A program made the translations under genes and the position numbers. Below the pieces are notes generated by a model. It had not been told where the DNA came from. It saw only the letters and a program-made list of their open reading frames with translations, and searched no databases. From assembly GCF_900451005.1 (NCBI RefSeq), contig NZ_UGIB01000001.1, positions 496,001 through 560,000 of the forward strand: a stretch of DNA of 64,000 nucleotides, read 5' to 3'. Shown one piece after another: positions 1 to 10,618 of this stretch (the stretch's first letter is position 1; every line of letters begins with the position of its first letter). The stretch is from Helicobacter fennelliae (lineage in GTDB: Bacteria; Campylobacterota; Campylobacteria; Campylobacterales; Helicobacteraceae).

Positions 1-2
1 AT

Positions 3-269
3 CAAAATATGCAAACAACTTCAGCCCAGCATGCTAACGCAATGCAAAGGGGTGATTTCATACCTGACGAGTTTGAGGATAAGCTCAAAGAAATCGAGGA
101 AGTCCGCCCCACAGAGCAGAATCAAGCTATCAATAAAGATTCTAAAAGTAAGCAAGAATTCACACAACAAGAGCAAAAAAACAAATCCAAATCCGCTCAA
201 AATGATGATGAGACACAAGAAGATTCTGATGTGTTACGAAATGGATATATTCTCAATATTAAGATATAA
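3..269 (+). CDS. C-terminal end of an unrecognised protein (partial)
   Basis: An open frame enters from the left edge and stops at 269. An ATG at 9 exists, but nothing precedes it that would identify a start, so this is most likely the tail of a longer gene. The visible residues are hydrophilic and charged, rich in Q, K, E and N, with no membrane segment; the last residues are LRNGYILNIKI. I recognise no family. About 90 bp separate it from the TonB receptor, which has its own promoter, so the two need not be related. Confidence 0.5.
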   Translation, partial: QNMQTTSAQHANAMQRGDFIPDEFEDKLKEIEEVRPTEQNQAINKDSKSKQEFTQQEQKNKSKSAQNDDETQEDSDVLRNGYILNIKI

Positions 270-310
270 ATAAGTGTGAATAAATTTTAAATCATGTTAC
301 AATCCATAGT

Positions 311-335
311 TATTACTAAAATATAAAAAGTAATA
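311..335 (+). promoter_or_regulatory. NikR-type operator over the promoter of the metal-uptake cassette
   Basis: TATTACT (311-317), 11 bases, AGTAATA (329-335): a perfect 7-11-7 inverted repeat. It also fits the Helicobacter pylori NikR pattern TRWYA-N15-TRWYA exactly (TATTA, 15 bases, TAATA). It covers a possible -10 (TATAAA, 322-327) and lies 22 bp upstream of the receptor start, where bound repressor would block transcription. NikR recognition is inferred from the pattern; no nikR gene is in this window. Confidence 0.6.
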
Positions 336-357
336 TAAAAAATTTTAGGATTGTAAA

Positions 358-2739
358 ATGAGTTTTCAAGCATATCGGGCGTGTCGTGTGTATCAGATAG
401 TGGCGATTGTGTGTGTATTTGGGGTGATGAGTGTTTGGGCTGATGAGCTTTATCAAACAACAGATACAAATGCAGAATCCAAAAAAGAGCAAAATCCACA
501 AATGCAGAATCCAAAAAGCGAGCAAGACAAAAAAGCAGAGCAGAATCTAAAATATGATGACATCATGCTTGACAACATCGTGAGTGTCGGCACCAAAGTT
601 CCAAGCACAATCGAGCAAACGCCGGGCAACGCAAGCATAATCAATCAAAAACAAATCAAAATCCGCCCAAATTATCGCTTCACAGATACTTTGCGTGGAG
701 AGGAGGGCATTATCCAGCCAAAAGGCAGGGGAATGGAGACTTTTGATAATGTGATGGTTCGCGGAATTAGCAATGGTGCGCTCATTATGGTTGATGGTGT
801 GCCACTCAATGACATCAACAACAACACAAAAATGCTTACTGCAATGCGCGCACACGAGCTAGAACGAGTAGAGATCGTGCGAGGACCAAGCTCTGTGCTG
901 TATGGCTCAGGGGGTTTAAGCGGAGCGGTAAATTTCATCACAAAAATGCCAAAAGAGCTAGAAGTATATGGCTCTGTGGGCTATGGCAATCCATTTACTA
1001 ATCAAAACGCCCCGCAGAATTTCACGCAATGGTATTTGAGCGCAGGAGATGCGTTTTTTGATAAGCGATTTCGAGTCAAAGCTAGCTATGGCGGGAGTTT
1101 TTCAAATGGATATGCTGCTGATAATGCGTGGGTGAATACCACAGGTAATGGGCTAGATTCTGGCATTACAGGTGCGATTCCTTCGCAAAATCCGCAAGGG
1201 ACAAATATTTTGATTGTCGGTGATATGGGACGACAAAAATTCCAAACCCATGATGCAAGAATCAAACTAGAATCTGACATAAGCGAAAATGGCATACTTT
1301 CAGCATGGGTGCAGTATTCAAATTATAATTACATTCATCATAATCAAACAAGCCTCTTAAGAGATGCTAATGGTAATGTTACATGGGGGAATCTAAATTC
1401 TAGTTCAAATGGACCGGGCACTGCTCCTTATGCGTTTGTAGGCGGTATGGGAAATGAAAAATACAATCAAATCATCGCTGCTTCAAGCTATAAACATTAT
1501 TTTGATGAAAATGAACTTAGCGTGCTTGTCTCTTATATGTATGGCAATGATATATGGGCTGGACCAAATGCTTCCGCAACTATCGCGCCATCGCCATTTG
1601 GCGGAAGCGGGAATCTATGGAATTATACGCATAATATTCTTAATATAGAATCACATTTTAATTGGCAGGTTACAGCCGCACATAGTGTGCTTTTTGGGGT
1701 GCAAGAGAAGTTTTTGAATTATCAGCAAAATGCCTATGTGATGAGTGATTGGCGGGATTTTGCAAGCGCGCCACAAACGCAGGCAAATCGCACAGATAAT
1801 AGTGGCGGAAGCAGTAATTTTATCGGCGCGTTTGTTGATTGGCGAGCACAATGGCTTGAGTCTTTAAGCACAAGTCTTGGCGTGCGGTGGGATTTGTGGA
1901 ATGGATTTGGGTATTATAAAAATACGCGCACAAGTCTAGAATCTGCATTTTTGACTTCGACAAATATCGCAGATAATACCCGCAATCAATTCTCACCCAA
2001 AGCAAGCCTTAATTATGCGCCCATATCCACGCAGAATCTAAAGACTTTATTTAAAGCATCATTTGGGCAGTCTTTTCGCGCGCCGACTTTTAGTCAAATG
2101 TTTCGTGAATACACGCGCAATGATGGCGTTACATTTCTTGGGAATCCATACCTAAAGCCTGAAGTGCTGACAAGTTATGATATTGGGTTTGAGCAGCATT
2201 TTGGGCTAGATTCTGGATTTGGCGGGGTGGTGAAGTTGTATTATTTTGATAGTTTTTTGAATAATGCAATAACTATCCTCAATAATAACTACACAAACGC
2301 GCAAAAAGCTAGAATCAATGGGATTGAACTCTCCTATAATCAAGCGTTTTGGGCTGTTTTGGGACTGCGCTTAACTTACACTTGGACAAATGCAAAACTC
2401 ACGCAGAATCTAGGCGATATACAAGCGGGCAATCACTTGCCAAATGTGCCAGAGCATAGCGGATACGCGCAGGTGTATTATGATGATTCTAGATTCTATG
2501 GAAGTTTGGGGGTTGAGATGGCAAGCAAGCAGTATCGATCGCTTGATAATGCTTCACAAAAAGTATGGGGTGTGTATGGCGCAAGCGATGCGTATTATAT
2601 TATGGATATGCGTTTGGGGCTTCATTTGCGACATTTTGATGTGAGTGCAAATTTTACAAACTTGCTTGATTATACTTATTATGCGTATTATAGAGCACCG
2701 GGGCGCGCTTTTTATGTGGAGATTGCGACAAGGATTTGA
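358..2739 (+). CDS. TonB-dependent outer-membrane receptor, probably nickel/cobalt or iron-complex uptake
   Basis: A 793-residue outer-membrane receptor that imports a substrate using TonB energy. A signal peptide spans about residues 10-29 (hydrophobic, ending near VWA). A short K/Q/N-rich linker follows, then a TonB-box-like stretch (DNIVSVG near 73-80). The plug domain (about 85-200) carries the hallmarks LIMVDGVPLND and VEIVRGPSSVLYGSGGLSG. The remainder is beta-barrel, ending in alternating aromatics (FYVEIATRI). The ATG at 358 follows TTTAGGA with good spacing. It heads a cassette with a periplasmic binding protein, FecCD permease and ATPase. The NikR-type operator upstream points to nickel or cobalt, as for H. 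pylori FrpB4. Haem, siderophore or cobalamin cannot be excluded from the protein alone. Confidence 0.88.
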   Translation: MSFQAYRACRVYQIVAIVCVFGVMSVWADELYQTTDTNAESKKEQNPQMQNPKSEQDKKAEQNLKYDDIMLDNIVSVGTKVPSTIEQTPGNASIINQKQIKIRPNYRFTDTLRGEEGIIQPKGRGMETFDNVMVRGISNGALIMVDGVPLNDINNNTKMLTAMRAHELERVEIVRGPSSVLYGSGGLSGAVNFITKMPKELEVYGSVGYGNPFTNQNAPQNFTQWYLSAGDAFFDKRFRVKASYGGSFSNGYAADNAWVNTTGNGLDSGITGAIPSQNPQGTNILIVGDMGRQKFQTHDARIKLESDISENGILSAWVQYSNYNYIHHNQTSLLRDANGNVTWGNLNSSSNGPGTAPYAFVGGMGNEKYNQIIAASSYKHYFDENELSVLVSYMYGNDIWAGPNASATIAPSPFGGSGNLWNYTHNILNIESHFNWQVTAAHSVLFGVQEKFLNYQQNAYVMSDWRDFASAPQTQANRTDNSGGSSNFIGAFVDWRAQWLESLSTSLGVRWDLWNGFGYYKNTRTSLESAFLTSTNIADNTRNQFSPKASLNYAPISTQNLKTLFKASFGQSFRAPTFSQMFREYTRNDGVTFLGNPYLKPEVLTSYDIGFEQHFGLDSGFGGVVKLYYFDSFLNNAITILNNNYTNAQKARINGIELSYNQAFWAVLGLRLTYTWTNAKLTQNLGDIQAGNHLPNVPEHSGYAQVYYDDSRFYGSLGVEMASKQYRSLDNASQKVWGVYGASDAYYIMDMRLGLHLRHFDVSANFTNLLDYTYYAYYRAPGRAFYVEIATRI

Positions 2740-2818
2740 GATAAAATAGCACTATAATTTAGGATAAAATGCAAAAATATAATCAATAATCAAACAAAAA
2801 ACAAAAATCGGAGCAAAA

Positions 2819-3919
2819 GTGAAGACATTTATTGTAGTGCTATTTGTGTGTATTTGGGGGGTTTTAGATTCTGCGAAAGCAACATCGTTTGAGTCTTTAG
2901 AATCTATGAAGCCTTTAGATTCTGTAAGACTTGCAGAATCTACACAATTAAAAGAATCTAGCGCGCATTCACAAGCGCTTTTGCAGACTCAAGCGCATTT
3001 TCCGCTTGAAATCAAGGATTTTTGGCATAGCACGATTTTTGATGCGCCTGCCAAAACGCACATTTTTCTAAGCTTTTGTGAGATGATTGCTATGCTTGAT
3101 ATTTGGGAGGGTGCGCGCGGTTTGAGCCGACATGTTTTTTATGAGCCACTTTTAAGGCAGAGCTACCCATTGATTGATACACTGCCAAAGATTGGCGGTG
3201 GCAATGGAAGCACAATCAACCCCGAAATGCTTAAACGCATAAATCCTGATGTGGTGTTTGTATGGGCGGGCGATAAAAAGCTTGTTGATTTTTCGCGCAA
3301 GCTTGGGGTAAAAATGATCGCGTTTTATCCTCAAAGCATATATGAGCTTTTTGCCACGCTTTATCGCATAGCACTTGTTTTTGACAAGCAAGAGATGTAT
3401 CTCAAAAAGCAAGATAAGGCATTTGAGATGATAGAGCTCATCACATCGCGCACCAAATCACTGCCGCACAAAAAGCGTGCGATATATATTTGGGATAAGC
3501 TCACTTCCATATCGGGCAGAGTCGGTATGGTAGGCGATATGCTAGAGATTGCAGGGCTAGATTCTATGGGTAAAGATATGCGCGTTGATTCCTATCAGAC
3601 AAATGTAGAATCTATTTTGCGATTTGATCCTGAAGTGATTTTTATTTGGGGAGGATCAAGCCTCAATGAAGCGACTTTATATGCAAATCCTCAACTCAAA
3701 AACATTACCGCCATACAAAACAAAAAAGTCTATAAACTGCCTATTTGGGATAACTGGGGACCGCGAATTGTGCAAACCTCACTTCTTGTCTCTGCATTGG
3801 CATATCCTACGCTTTTTGACAAGCAAGAAGTGCGCACACAAATCCAGAATCTTAATTTAATGTGGTTTGGGCTTAAGGAGTTTCCTACGACTATTCCATT
3901 GCTTGATGAGCCACAATGA
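2819..3919 (+). CDS. Periplasmic metal/siderophore-type ABC substrate-binding protein
   Basis: A 366-residue BtuF/FepB/CeuE-class binding protein that hands substrate to the inner-membrane permease. It starts with GTG after GGAGCAAAA. A signal peptide occupies residues 1-22, with no lipobox cysteine visible. An AGAATCT-rich linker (residues 23-55) precedes the fold. Two lobes follow: the N-lobe includes LSFCEMIAMLDIWEGARG and INPDVVFVWAG, and the C-lobe includes RFDPEVIFIWGG and KVYKLPIWDNWGPR. The family typically has a long connecting helix, here around LFATLYRIALVFDKQ. It lies between the TonB receptor and the permease in one direction. The ligand is not readable from sequence; nickel/cobalt is inferred from the operator. 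Confidence 0.85.
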   Translation: MKTFIVVLFVCIWGVLDSAKATSFESLESMKPLDSVRLAESTQLKESSAHSQALLQTQAHFPLEIKDFWHSTIFDAPAKTHIFLSFCEMIAMLDIWEGARGLSRHVFYEPLLRQSYPLIDTLPKIGGGNGSTINPEMLKRINPDVVFVWAGDKKLVDFSRKLGVKMIAFYPQSIYELFATLYRIALVFDKQEMYLKKQDKAFEMIELITSRTKSLPHKKRAIYIWDKLTSISGRVGMVGDMLEIAGLDSMGKDMRVDSYQTNVESILRFDPEVIFIWGGSSLNEATLYANPQLKNITAIQNKKVYKLPIWDNWGPRIVQTSLLVSALAYPTLFDKQEVRTQIQNLNLMWFGLKEFPTTIPLLDEPQ

Positions 3920-3967
3920 CACAAAAAATAAAATAACAAGATACAAACTTAAAAAGATGAAGTAATA

Positions 3968-4900
3968 ATGAAAAAAGGCTATATGATCGCGAGCATAAGC
4001 GCTTTGGTGCTACTTATGTGTGTGGGGGTTTTTTGGGGAAATGGCAGTTTGGGTGTGGGATCAAAAGACATTATGCTTGAAGTGCGATTTCCTCGAGTGC
4101 TATTAGCGGTGTTGGTTGGCGCGAGCCTTGCAGGAAGTGGGGCGATTATGCAGCTTGCGTTTCGCAATGTTTTGGTTGATCCATTTTTGCTTGGCATTTC
4201 TTCAGGAGCGGCGTTTGGCTGTGCGTTATCAATCTGGCTTTTTGACTCAAGTATGCTTAGTGTGCTAGCGTTTATAGGGTCGTTTGGGGCGATTGTGTGT
4301 GTGATGTGTATCGCTCATATTTGTGGTAAATCCACAACTGCTTTGATTCTCTCTGGCGTGGTGTTATCGGCTTTTTTTAGCGCGCTAAGTGGGTATATCA
4401 AATTTTTTGTCGAGCCACAAAAAGCACAAGCGATTGTCATTTGGCTTTTGGGTAATCTCAATACCGCGCAATGGAGCGATGTATGGGTGGCAAGCATTGG
4501 CTTTGTGGTGGGGTTTGTGCCATTGTGGCTTATGCGCTGGAAGCTTAATGTTTTTGCCCTTAGTGATGAGCAGGCTTTAAGCTTTGGGGTTTCAATTAGG
4601 AGATTCCGCTTGTTTGTGCTATTTTGTATAAGTTTTGCGATAGCGTTGTGCGTGAGCGTGAGTGGGGTGATTGGCTGGATTGGATTAGTTATGCCTCATA
4701 TTGCGCGCGCAATTTTTGGAAGTGATATGAGGGTTTTACTTCCGGGAAGTTTGGTATTGGGTGCTATTGCGTTGCTTGTGGCTGATAGTATAGCTAGAAA
4801 TATCGCAAGTTTTGACATTCCTGTTGGGATCATTACAGCGATTTTGGGCGCGCCTTGCTTTTTGTTTTTGCTTATAAGGCTAGGCTATGTTAAATCATAA
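3968..4900 (+). CDS. FecCD/BtuC-type ABC transporter permease
   Basis: A 310-residue inner-membrane permease of the FecCD family, with about nine to ten hydrophobic segments. Signature stretches are visible: RVLLAVLVGASLAGSGAIMQ near residues 43-62, DPFLLGISSGAAFGC (72-86), and SVSGVIGWIGLVMPHIAR (230-247), which contains the loop that contacts the ATPase. Length is slightly shorter than the usual 320-340. It overlaps the ATPase gene by 14 bp, so translation is probably coupled. In H. pylori the FecD/FecE pair with CeuE has been linked to nickel and cobalt supply as well as iron, which fits the upstream NikR-type site. Confidence 0.92.
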   Translation: MKKGYMIASISALVLLMCVGVFWGNGSLGVGSKDIMLEVRFPRVLLAVLVGASLAGSGAIMQLAFRNVLVDPFLLGISSGAAFGCALSIWLFDSSMLSVLAFIGSFGAIVCVMCIAHICGKSTTALILSGVVLSAFFSALSGYIKFFVEPQKAQAIVIWLLGNLNTAQWSDVWVASIGFVVGFVPLWLMRWKLNVFALSDEQALSFGVSIRRFRLFVLFCISFAIALCVSVSGVIGWIGLVMPHIARAIFGSDMRVLLPGSLVLGAIALLVADSIARNIASFDIPVGIITAILGAPCFLFLLIRLGYVKS

Positions 4901-5738
4901 TTCAGTTTTAGAGATTGAAAATCTTTCCTTTAGCTACACGCAAAATGCATTGAAAAAAGATGTTTTAAAATCCTTATGTGCGAGATTTTATGGCGGGGAG
5001 ATTTGCGGGATTTTGGCTGCTAATGGTTCGGGTAAAACGACATTATTTCGCCTTATTTTAGGATTTCTCAACGCTCAAAATGGCACAATCACACTCAATC
5101 AATCCTATCAGCCCAATCAACCTAGCCAACTTAATAAAGCACACCAAGTGCGCCAATCATGCCAAAATATCGCACTTCATGCAATGAGCGCGCATAAAAG
5201 ATCTTCATATATAAGCTATATGCCGCAATTTATAGAGACACCATTTGATTACAAAGTGCTTGATATGGTGCTTATGGGGCTACATTTTGGGTATTTTGAT
5301 ATGCCAAACCAAACTATGAAAAACAAGGCATTAAAGATTTTAGATGAGCTTGGAGTGGGAGATTTAGCAGAAGAATCAATCACAAAGCTAAGTGGCGGGC
5401 AAAAGCAAATGGTATTTTTAGCGCAGATTCTCATCAAACAAAGCCCTATTATTTTACTTGATGAGCCAAGCTCGCATTTAGACATCAAAAACAAACTTAT
5501 GCTTTTTGATATGATCGCCTACCAAACCAAAAAACACAATCTCATAACACTTGTTAATATCCATGATATTGAGCTTATCAAGCATTATGGCGATAGAATC
5601 TATATGCTTAAAAACGCAGAAGTGTATAAAAGCGGGGATACATCGATATTGTCTGACGATATTGTAAGGGAGTTTTTTGAGCTAGAATCTAGATTCTATG
5701 CAAACACAAGAGAGCGTAAAGAAATCCTCTATTTTTAG
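4887..5738 (+). CDS. FecE/BtuD-type ABC transporter ATP-binding protein
   Basis: A 283-residue cytoplasmic ATPase that powers the FecCD-type permease. Walker A is GILAANGSGKTTLFR (residues 37-51), the ABC signature LSGGQKQMVFLAQI follows around 168, Walker B is PIILLDEPSSHLD, and the switch histidine is in VNIHD. An N/Q/H-rich insertion (about residues 68-100) makes it a little longer than the usual 250-260. The start overlaps the permease by 14 bp. Near its end the gene carries the inverted pair AGAATCT-AGATTCT (5684-5697). It is the last gene of the uptake cassette. Confidence 0.93.
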   Translation: MLNHNSVLEIENLSFSYTQNALKKDVLKSLCARFYGGEICGILAANGSGKTTLFRLILGFLNAQNGTITLNQSYQPNQPSQLNKAHQVRQSCQNIALHAMSAHKRSSYISYMPQFIETPFDYKVLDMVLMGLHFGYFDMPNQTMKNKALKILDELGVGDLAEESITKLSGGQKQMVFLAQILIKQSPIILLDEPSSHLDIKNKLMLFDMIAYQTKKHNLITLVNIHDIELIKHYGDRIYMLKNAEVYKSGDTSILSDDIVREFFELESRFYANTRERKEILYF

Positions 5739-5942
5739 GTAGATTTTAGGGTTGTGTAGAAATTTTTAGGCAAGCAAAAATACAAAAAAGTGTAGCATAG
5801 AAGTTCATCGCAGGCTAAAAATTTCAAACTCCCTGAAATGTGGCTTCTCAAGCAAAGCGTTCGGGCAAAGCCCTAGAGTTGCATAGCAAAAAAGAGAGAG
5901 AATTTAGATTCTTATATGAATTAGAATTTAGATTCTAGAATC

Positions 5943-6353
5943 CTAAGATTTTGTGCTAGATTCTGTATCTTCTTTATACCATTTTGAAATAGGCTCTGCC
6001 AAGCCATATTGAGGGTATTTAAAGCTATCAAGCACGACTTGAGCCATTGTGTGATTGTCAAAGTTAAATACCACAGGAGCGAGAAAATTTATCGTAGAGT
6101 TTTGAATTGGATTTTGCATAACCATTATATTAGCGACAAGAATGTTTTTGGAAGTATCAAGATCAAGGAGGAGCTTTATTGCTGTTGGCACTTCAAAATC
6201 ATATTCTCTTAGCACAAAAGGATTGATAAGCACAAAAACAGGCGCGATCGCCTCGGTATTGCTTAGACGCATAAAAATGTCGTCTATTTTTTCTAATTTC
6301 ATTTTTGAGACATCTTCAAAGCCTAAGATTGGTGATTTGACATCAAAAACCAT
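5943..6353 (-). CDS. fliW: Flagellar assembly factor FliW
   Basis: A 136-residue FliW protein. FliW binds the translational repressor CsrA and also flagellin, thereby linking flagellin export to flagellin translation. The family core is clear: [13 protein letters not shown] at the N-terminus, [17 protein letters not shown] in the middle, then [20 protein letters not shown] and TMAQVVLD. Length matches the family (about 130-150). It stands alone, transcribed away from nifS, with no flagellar neighbours in view. H. pylori has two FliW paralogues; I cannot tell which this matches. Confidence 0.9.
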   Translation of the reverse strand: MVFDVKSPILGFEDVSKMKLEKIDDIFMRLSNTEAIAPVFVLINPFVLREYDFEVPTAIKLLLDLDTSKNILVANIMVMQNPIQNSTINFLAPVVFNFDNHTMAQVVLDSFKYPQYGLAEPISKWYKEDTESSTKS

Positions 6354-7833
<1,480 letters not shown>

Positions 7834-7842
7834 GGAGAATAC

Positions 7843-8481
7843 ATGCAATATACAACAATACAAAATCAAATTTTAGAGGCTATGCGCTTTCGCTATGCGT
7901 GCAAAGAATTTAATGGAGCAAAGATTCCGCAAGAGGATTTAGAGGTGATTTTGCAAGCTGGGCTACTTGCGCCAAGCTCTTTTGGGCTTGAGCATACGCG
8001 ATTATTAGTCGTGCAAGATACAGAAGTCAAAAAAACTTTGCAAGAAGCAAGCTTTAACCAAAAGCAAATCACCACTTCAAGCGAAGTTGTTGTTTTTGTC
8101 GGATTAATTGGTGCATTAAGGACACCAAGTAATTATATCGATACAATGATTAGGCGCAAAACAGGCAAAGATGAAGCACAATATCAAGCCTACAAAAAAG
8201 CCATAGAATCTAAAATCAATAGTCTTAGCGATGTTGAGCTTATACATTGGAGCTTGAAGCAATCGTATTTAATGGCGCAGGCAATGATGGATGCTGCGGC
8301 GTTTTTGGGTATTGATTCTTGTCCTATGGAAGGCTTTGACAAAAAAGCAGTTGAGCGGATTTTGGGGATTGATTCTTTTAGAGAGCAGGTTTCGCTGATT
8401 GTTCCTTTTGGATATAGAAAAGCGCAACCAACCCAACCAAAAATCCGATTAAATTATGATGAATTAATCAAATTTATATAA
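7843..8481 (+). CDS. Nitroreductase-family flavoprotein
   Basis: A 212-residue FMN-dependent oxidoreductase of the nitroreductase superfamily. Visible features are RYACKEFNGAKIPQEDLEVIL near the start (the usual R-phosphate contact for FMN), the AGLLAPSSFGLEHTRLLVV core, and CPMEGFDKKAVERILGI toward the end. Length is typical. It starts 9 bp after nifS with AAGGAG at the right distance and precedes nifU, so all three probably share a transcript. In H. pylori nifS and nifU are adjacent, so the gene is an insertion into that pair here. The substrate is not predictable. Confidence 0.85.
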   Translation: MQYTTIQNQILEAMRFRYACKEFNGAKIPQEDLEVILQAGLLAPSSFGLEHTRLLVVQDTEVKKTLQEASFNQKQITTSSEVVVFVGLIGALRTPSNYIDTMIRRKTGKDEAQYQAYKKAIESKINSLSDVELIHWSLKQSYLMAQAMMDAAAFLGIDSCPMEGFDKKAVERILGIDSFREQVSLIVPFGYRKAQPTQPKIRLNYDELIKFI

Positions 8482-8536
8482 ATACAAGATAGTAAATATA
8501 TGCAAAGATAAAGCAAAAGGCAAAAAAGGATAAAAA

Positions 8537-9517
8537 ATGGCAAAAAATGACTTAGTAGGTGGCGCACTCTGGGATGCGTATTCAAAAAAAGTAAGCGATC
8601 GAATGGATAATCCAACGCACCTTGGCGTGCTAACGCAAAAAGACGCAGAAGCTAAAGACGCCAAACTCATCGTAGCAGACTATGGCGCAGAATCTTGTGG
8701 CGATGCGGTGCGGCTGTATTGGCTTGTGGATAAAAATGATGTAATCATTGACGCAAAGTTTAAGAGTTTTGGTTGCGGGACGGCGATCGCTAGCTCTGAT
8801 ATGATGGTGGAGCTCTGCCTTGGCAAGAAGGTGCAAGACGCGGTGAAAATCACAAATCTTGATGTCGAGCACGCCTTGCGCGATGATCCTGATATGCCCG
8901 CAGTGCCGGGGCAAAAAATGCATTGCTCTGTCATGGCGTATGATGTGATAAAGCAGGCTGCTGGGCAGTATCTAGGCAAAAAGCCTGAAGACTTTGAAGA
9001 TGAAATCATTGTGTGTGAGTGCGCGCGCGTGAGCCTTGGGACGATAAAAGAAGTCATTAGGCTAAATGATCTAAAAAGCGTGGAAGAAATCACGCAATAC
9101 ACTAAAGCCGGTGCGTTTTGTAAAAGCTGTATAAAGCCCGGTGGGCATGAGAAAAGAGACTATTATTTGGTAGATATACTCTCTGAAGTACGCGCAGAAA
9201 TGGAATCTAAAAAACTCAAAAATAATCTCGAAAAAAGCGCGCAAGGCATACTAGCTTTCAAAGAAATGACGATGGTGCAAAAAGTAAAAGCTGTGGATAA
9301 AACAATCGATGACACAATCCGCCCAATGCTTATGATGGACGGGGGCAATATGGAGATCATCGACATCAAAGATACAAGCGATGGACATATCGATGTGTAT
9401 ATCCGCTATATGGGCGCGTGCGATGGCTGTGCGAGCGCAGCAACTGGCACGCTTTTTGCAATTGAGAATGTATTGCAAGAAAACCTTGATCAAAATATCC
9501 GCGTTATGCCAATTTAG
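8537..9517 (+). CDS. nifU: Modular Fe-S scaffold protein NifU
   Basis: A 326-residue scaffold on which Fe-S clusters are built with sulfur from NifS. Three modules are visible. The N-terminal IscU-like domain (about 1-130) has cysteines in SFGCGTAIASSDM and KMHCSV. The central [2Fe-2S] Bfd-like domain (about 150-215) carries IIVCECARVS and AFCKSCIKPGG. The C-terminal NifU domain (about 250-326) has CDGCASA. This is the full-length NifU architecture known from Helicobacter and Azotobacter. It follows the nitroreductase by 55 bp. Confidence 0.95.
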   Translation: MAKNDLVGGALWDAYSKKVSDRMDNPTHLGVLTQKDAEAKDAKLIVADYGAESCGDAVRLYWLVDKNDVIIDAKFKSFGCGTAIASSDMMVELCLGKKVQDAVKITNLDVEHALRDDPDMPAVPGQKMHCSVMAYDVIKQAAGQYLGKKPEDFEDEIIVCECARVSLGTIKEVIRLNDLKSVEEITQYTKAGAFCKSCIKPGGHEKRDYYLVDILSEVRAEMESKKLKNNLEKSAQGILAFKEMTMVQKVKAVDKTIDDTIRPMLMMDGGNMEIIDIKDTSDGHIDVYIRYMGACDGCASAATGTLFAIENVLQENLDQNIRVMPI

Positions 9518-9542
9518 ATTCTAGATTCTGTGGTTTTTTGCA

Positions 9543-9570
9543 AGCTTAAGAATATGAGATTCTCTTAAGG
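9543..9570. terminator. Hairpin between convergent nifU and aroB
   Basis: CTTAAGAAT pairs with ATTCTCTTAAG across a 5-base loop with a single bulged C. A T6 run (9534-9539) lies to the left and would follow the hairpin for leftward transcripts. It sits between convergent genes and could stop transcription from both sides. Weak GC content lowers the confidence. Confidence 0.4.
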
Positions 9571-9572
9571 CT

Positions 9573-10610
9573 TCAAGCAAACATTTCAAGCACTTCCAAA
9601 ATGGTATTTTTGGGAATGTCATTTTTAATCACAACATCGCCGATACCATTTGGCAGGATAAATGTAAGATTGCCTTGGTGTGATTTTTTGTCGAGGAAAA
9701 ACTTCTGATAAAACTCATTAATATTTTGGATTTTGAAATCAAGATTGAGATTGTAAGTTTGGAGGAGTTGCTTTATCCCATCGCGTTGGCTCTGTGTGAT
9801 GAGGGCGAGTTTGAGTGCTAATTCATTTGCCATAATCATACCCATACCCACCGCTTCTCCGTGCAGATAGGTTTTGTAATGCGTGAGATTCTCGATGATA
9901 TGCCCAAAAGTATGTCCGTAATTTAGTGCAGCGCGAATGCCACTCTCTCGCTCATCTTGACTGACGACAGCAGCCTTTGTCTTAATAGCTTTTTGGATAA
10001 ATCGCTCTAGCTCATTAGGATTATATAAATTTGCTTTTTGTAATGCGTAGAATCCATCTCTATCAAAGCAGATTGCCATTTTTATCATCTCTGCAATGCC
10101 CGCATTAAGCTCTCTTTTGGGTAATGTCTGCAAAAACGCAGAATCCACATACACTGCTTTTGGCTGATGAAAAAGTCCGACAAGATTTTTGCCATAGGCA
10201 TTGTTGATTCCGCATTTGCCACCCACAGAAGCATCAACTTGCGCCAAAAGTGTAGTCGGAATCGAGACAAAATCAATGCCTCGCTCATAGATTCCGCTTG
10301 CAAATCCGACCATATCACTTATCACACCTCCGCCAAGTGCGATCATAAGCGACTTTCTATCAAGTTTATTGCTAAAAGCACATTCTAAAATCTGCTCGAT
10401 ACTTTGCATAGTTTTAAACCTCTCGCCATCAGGAATACTACATACAAACACTTCCTTAGCATCGATACGAGAGAGGACTTTTGATAAGTAGAGCCCGCCG
10501 ACTTTTGGGTTTGTAATAAGCAAGACTTTTGAGTTGTGCGTGATAGATTCTAGTGCGTTGATGTGGATTGGATAGCTTTCTTGCTGTGTGTTTATGGTGA
10601 TTGTAGGCAT
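9573..10610 (-). CDS. aroB: 3-dehydroquinate synthase
   Basis: A 345-residue enzyme of the shikimate pathway that converts DAHP to 3-dehydroquinate, using NAD and a divalent metal. The NAD-binding segment GGGVISDMVGFASGIYERG (about 94-112) and the phosphate and metal segments TTLLAQVDASVGGKCGIN and NYGHTFGHIIE are clear. Length is normal. It lies 8 bp downstream of the COG3400 gene, which runs the same way, and tgt is divergent; this three-gene block matches H. pylori tgt-HP0282-aroB. Confidence 0.95.
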   Translation of the reverse strand: MPTITINTQQESYPIHINALESITHNSKVLLITNPKVGGLYLSKVLSRIDAKEVFVCSIPDGERFKTMQSIEQILECAFSNKLDRKSLMIALGGGVISDMVGFASGIYERGIDFVSIPTTLLAQVDASVGGKCGINNAYGKNLVGLFHQPKAVYVDSAFLQTLPKRELNAGIAEMIKMAICFDRDGFYALQKANLYNPNELERFIQKAIKTKAAVVSQDERESGIRAALNYGHTFGHIIENLTHYKTYLHGEAVGMGMIMANELALKLALITQSQRDGIKQLLQTYNLNLDFKIQNINEFYQKFFLDKKSHQGNLTFILPNGIGDVVIKNDIPKNTILEVLEMFA

Positions 10611-10618
10611 TGTTGTCC

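Noticed and set aside
5749-5880. Possible second aapA-like locus or small RNA after the uptake cassette
   Set aside because: It has a weak GC-rich hairpin (CGGGCAAAGCCC) but no short basic ORF with a ribosome site and no paired TATAAT boxes.
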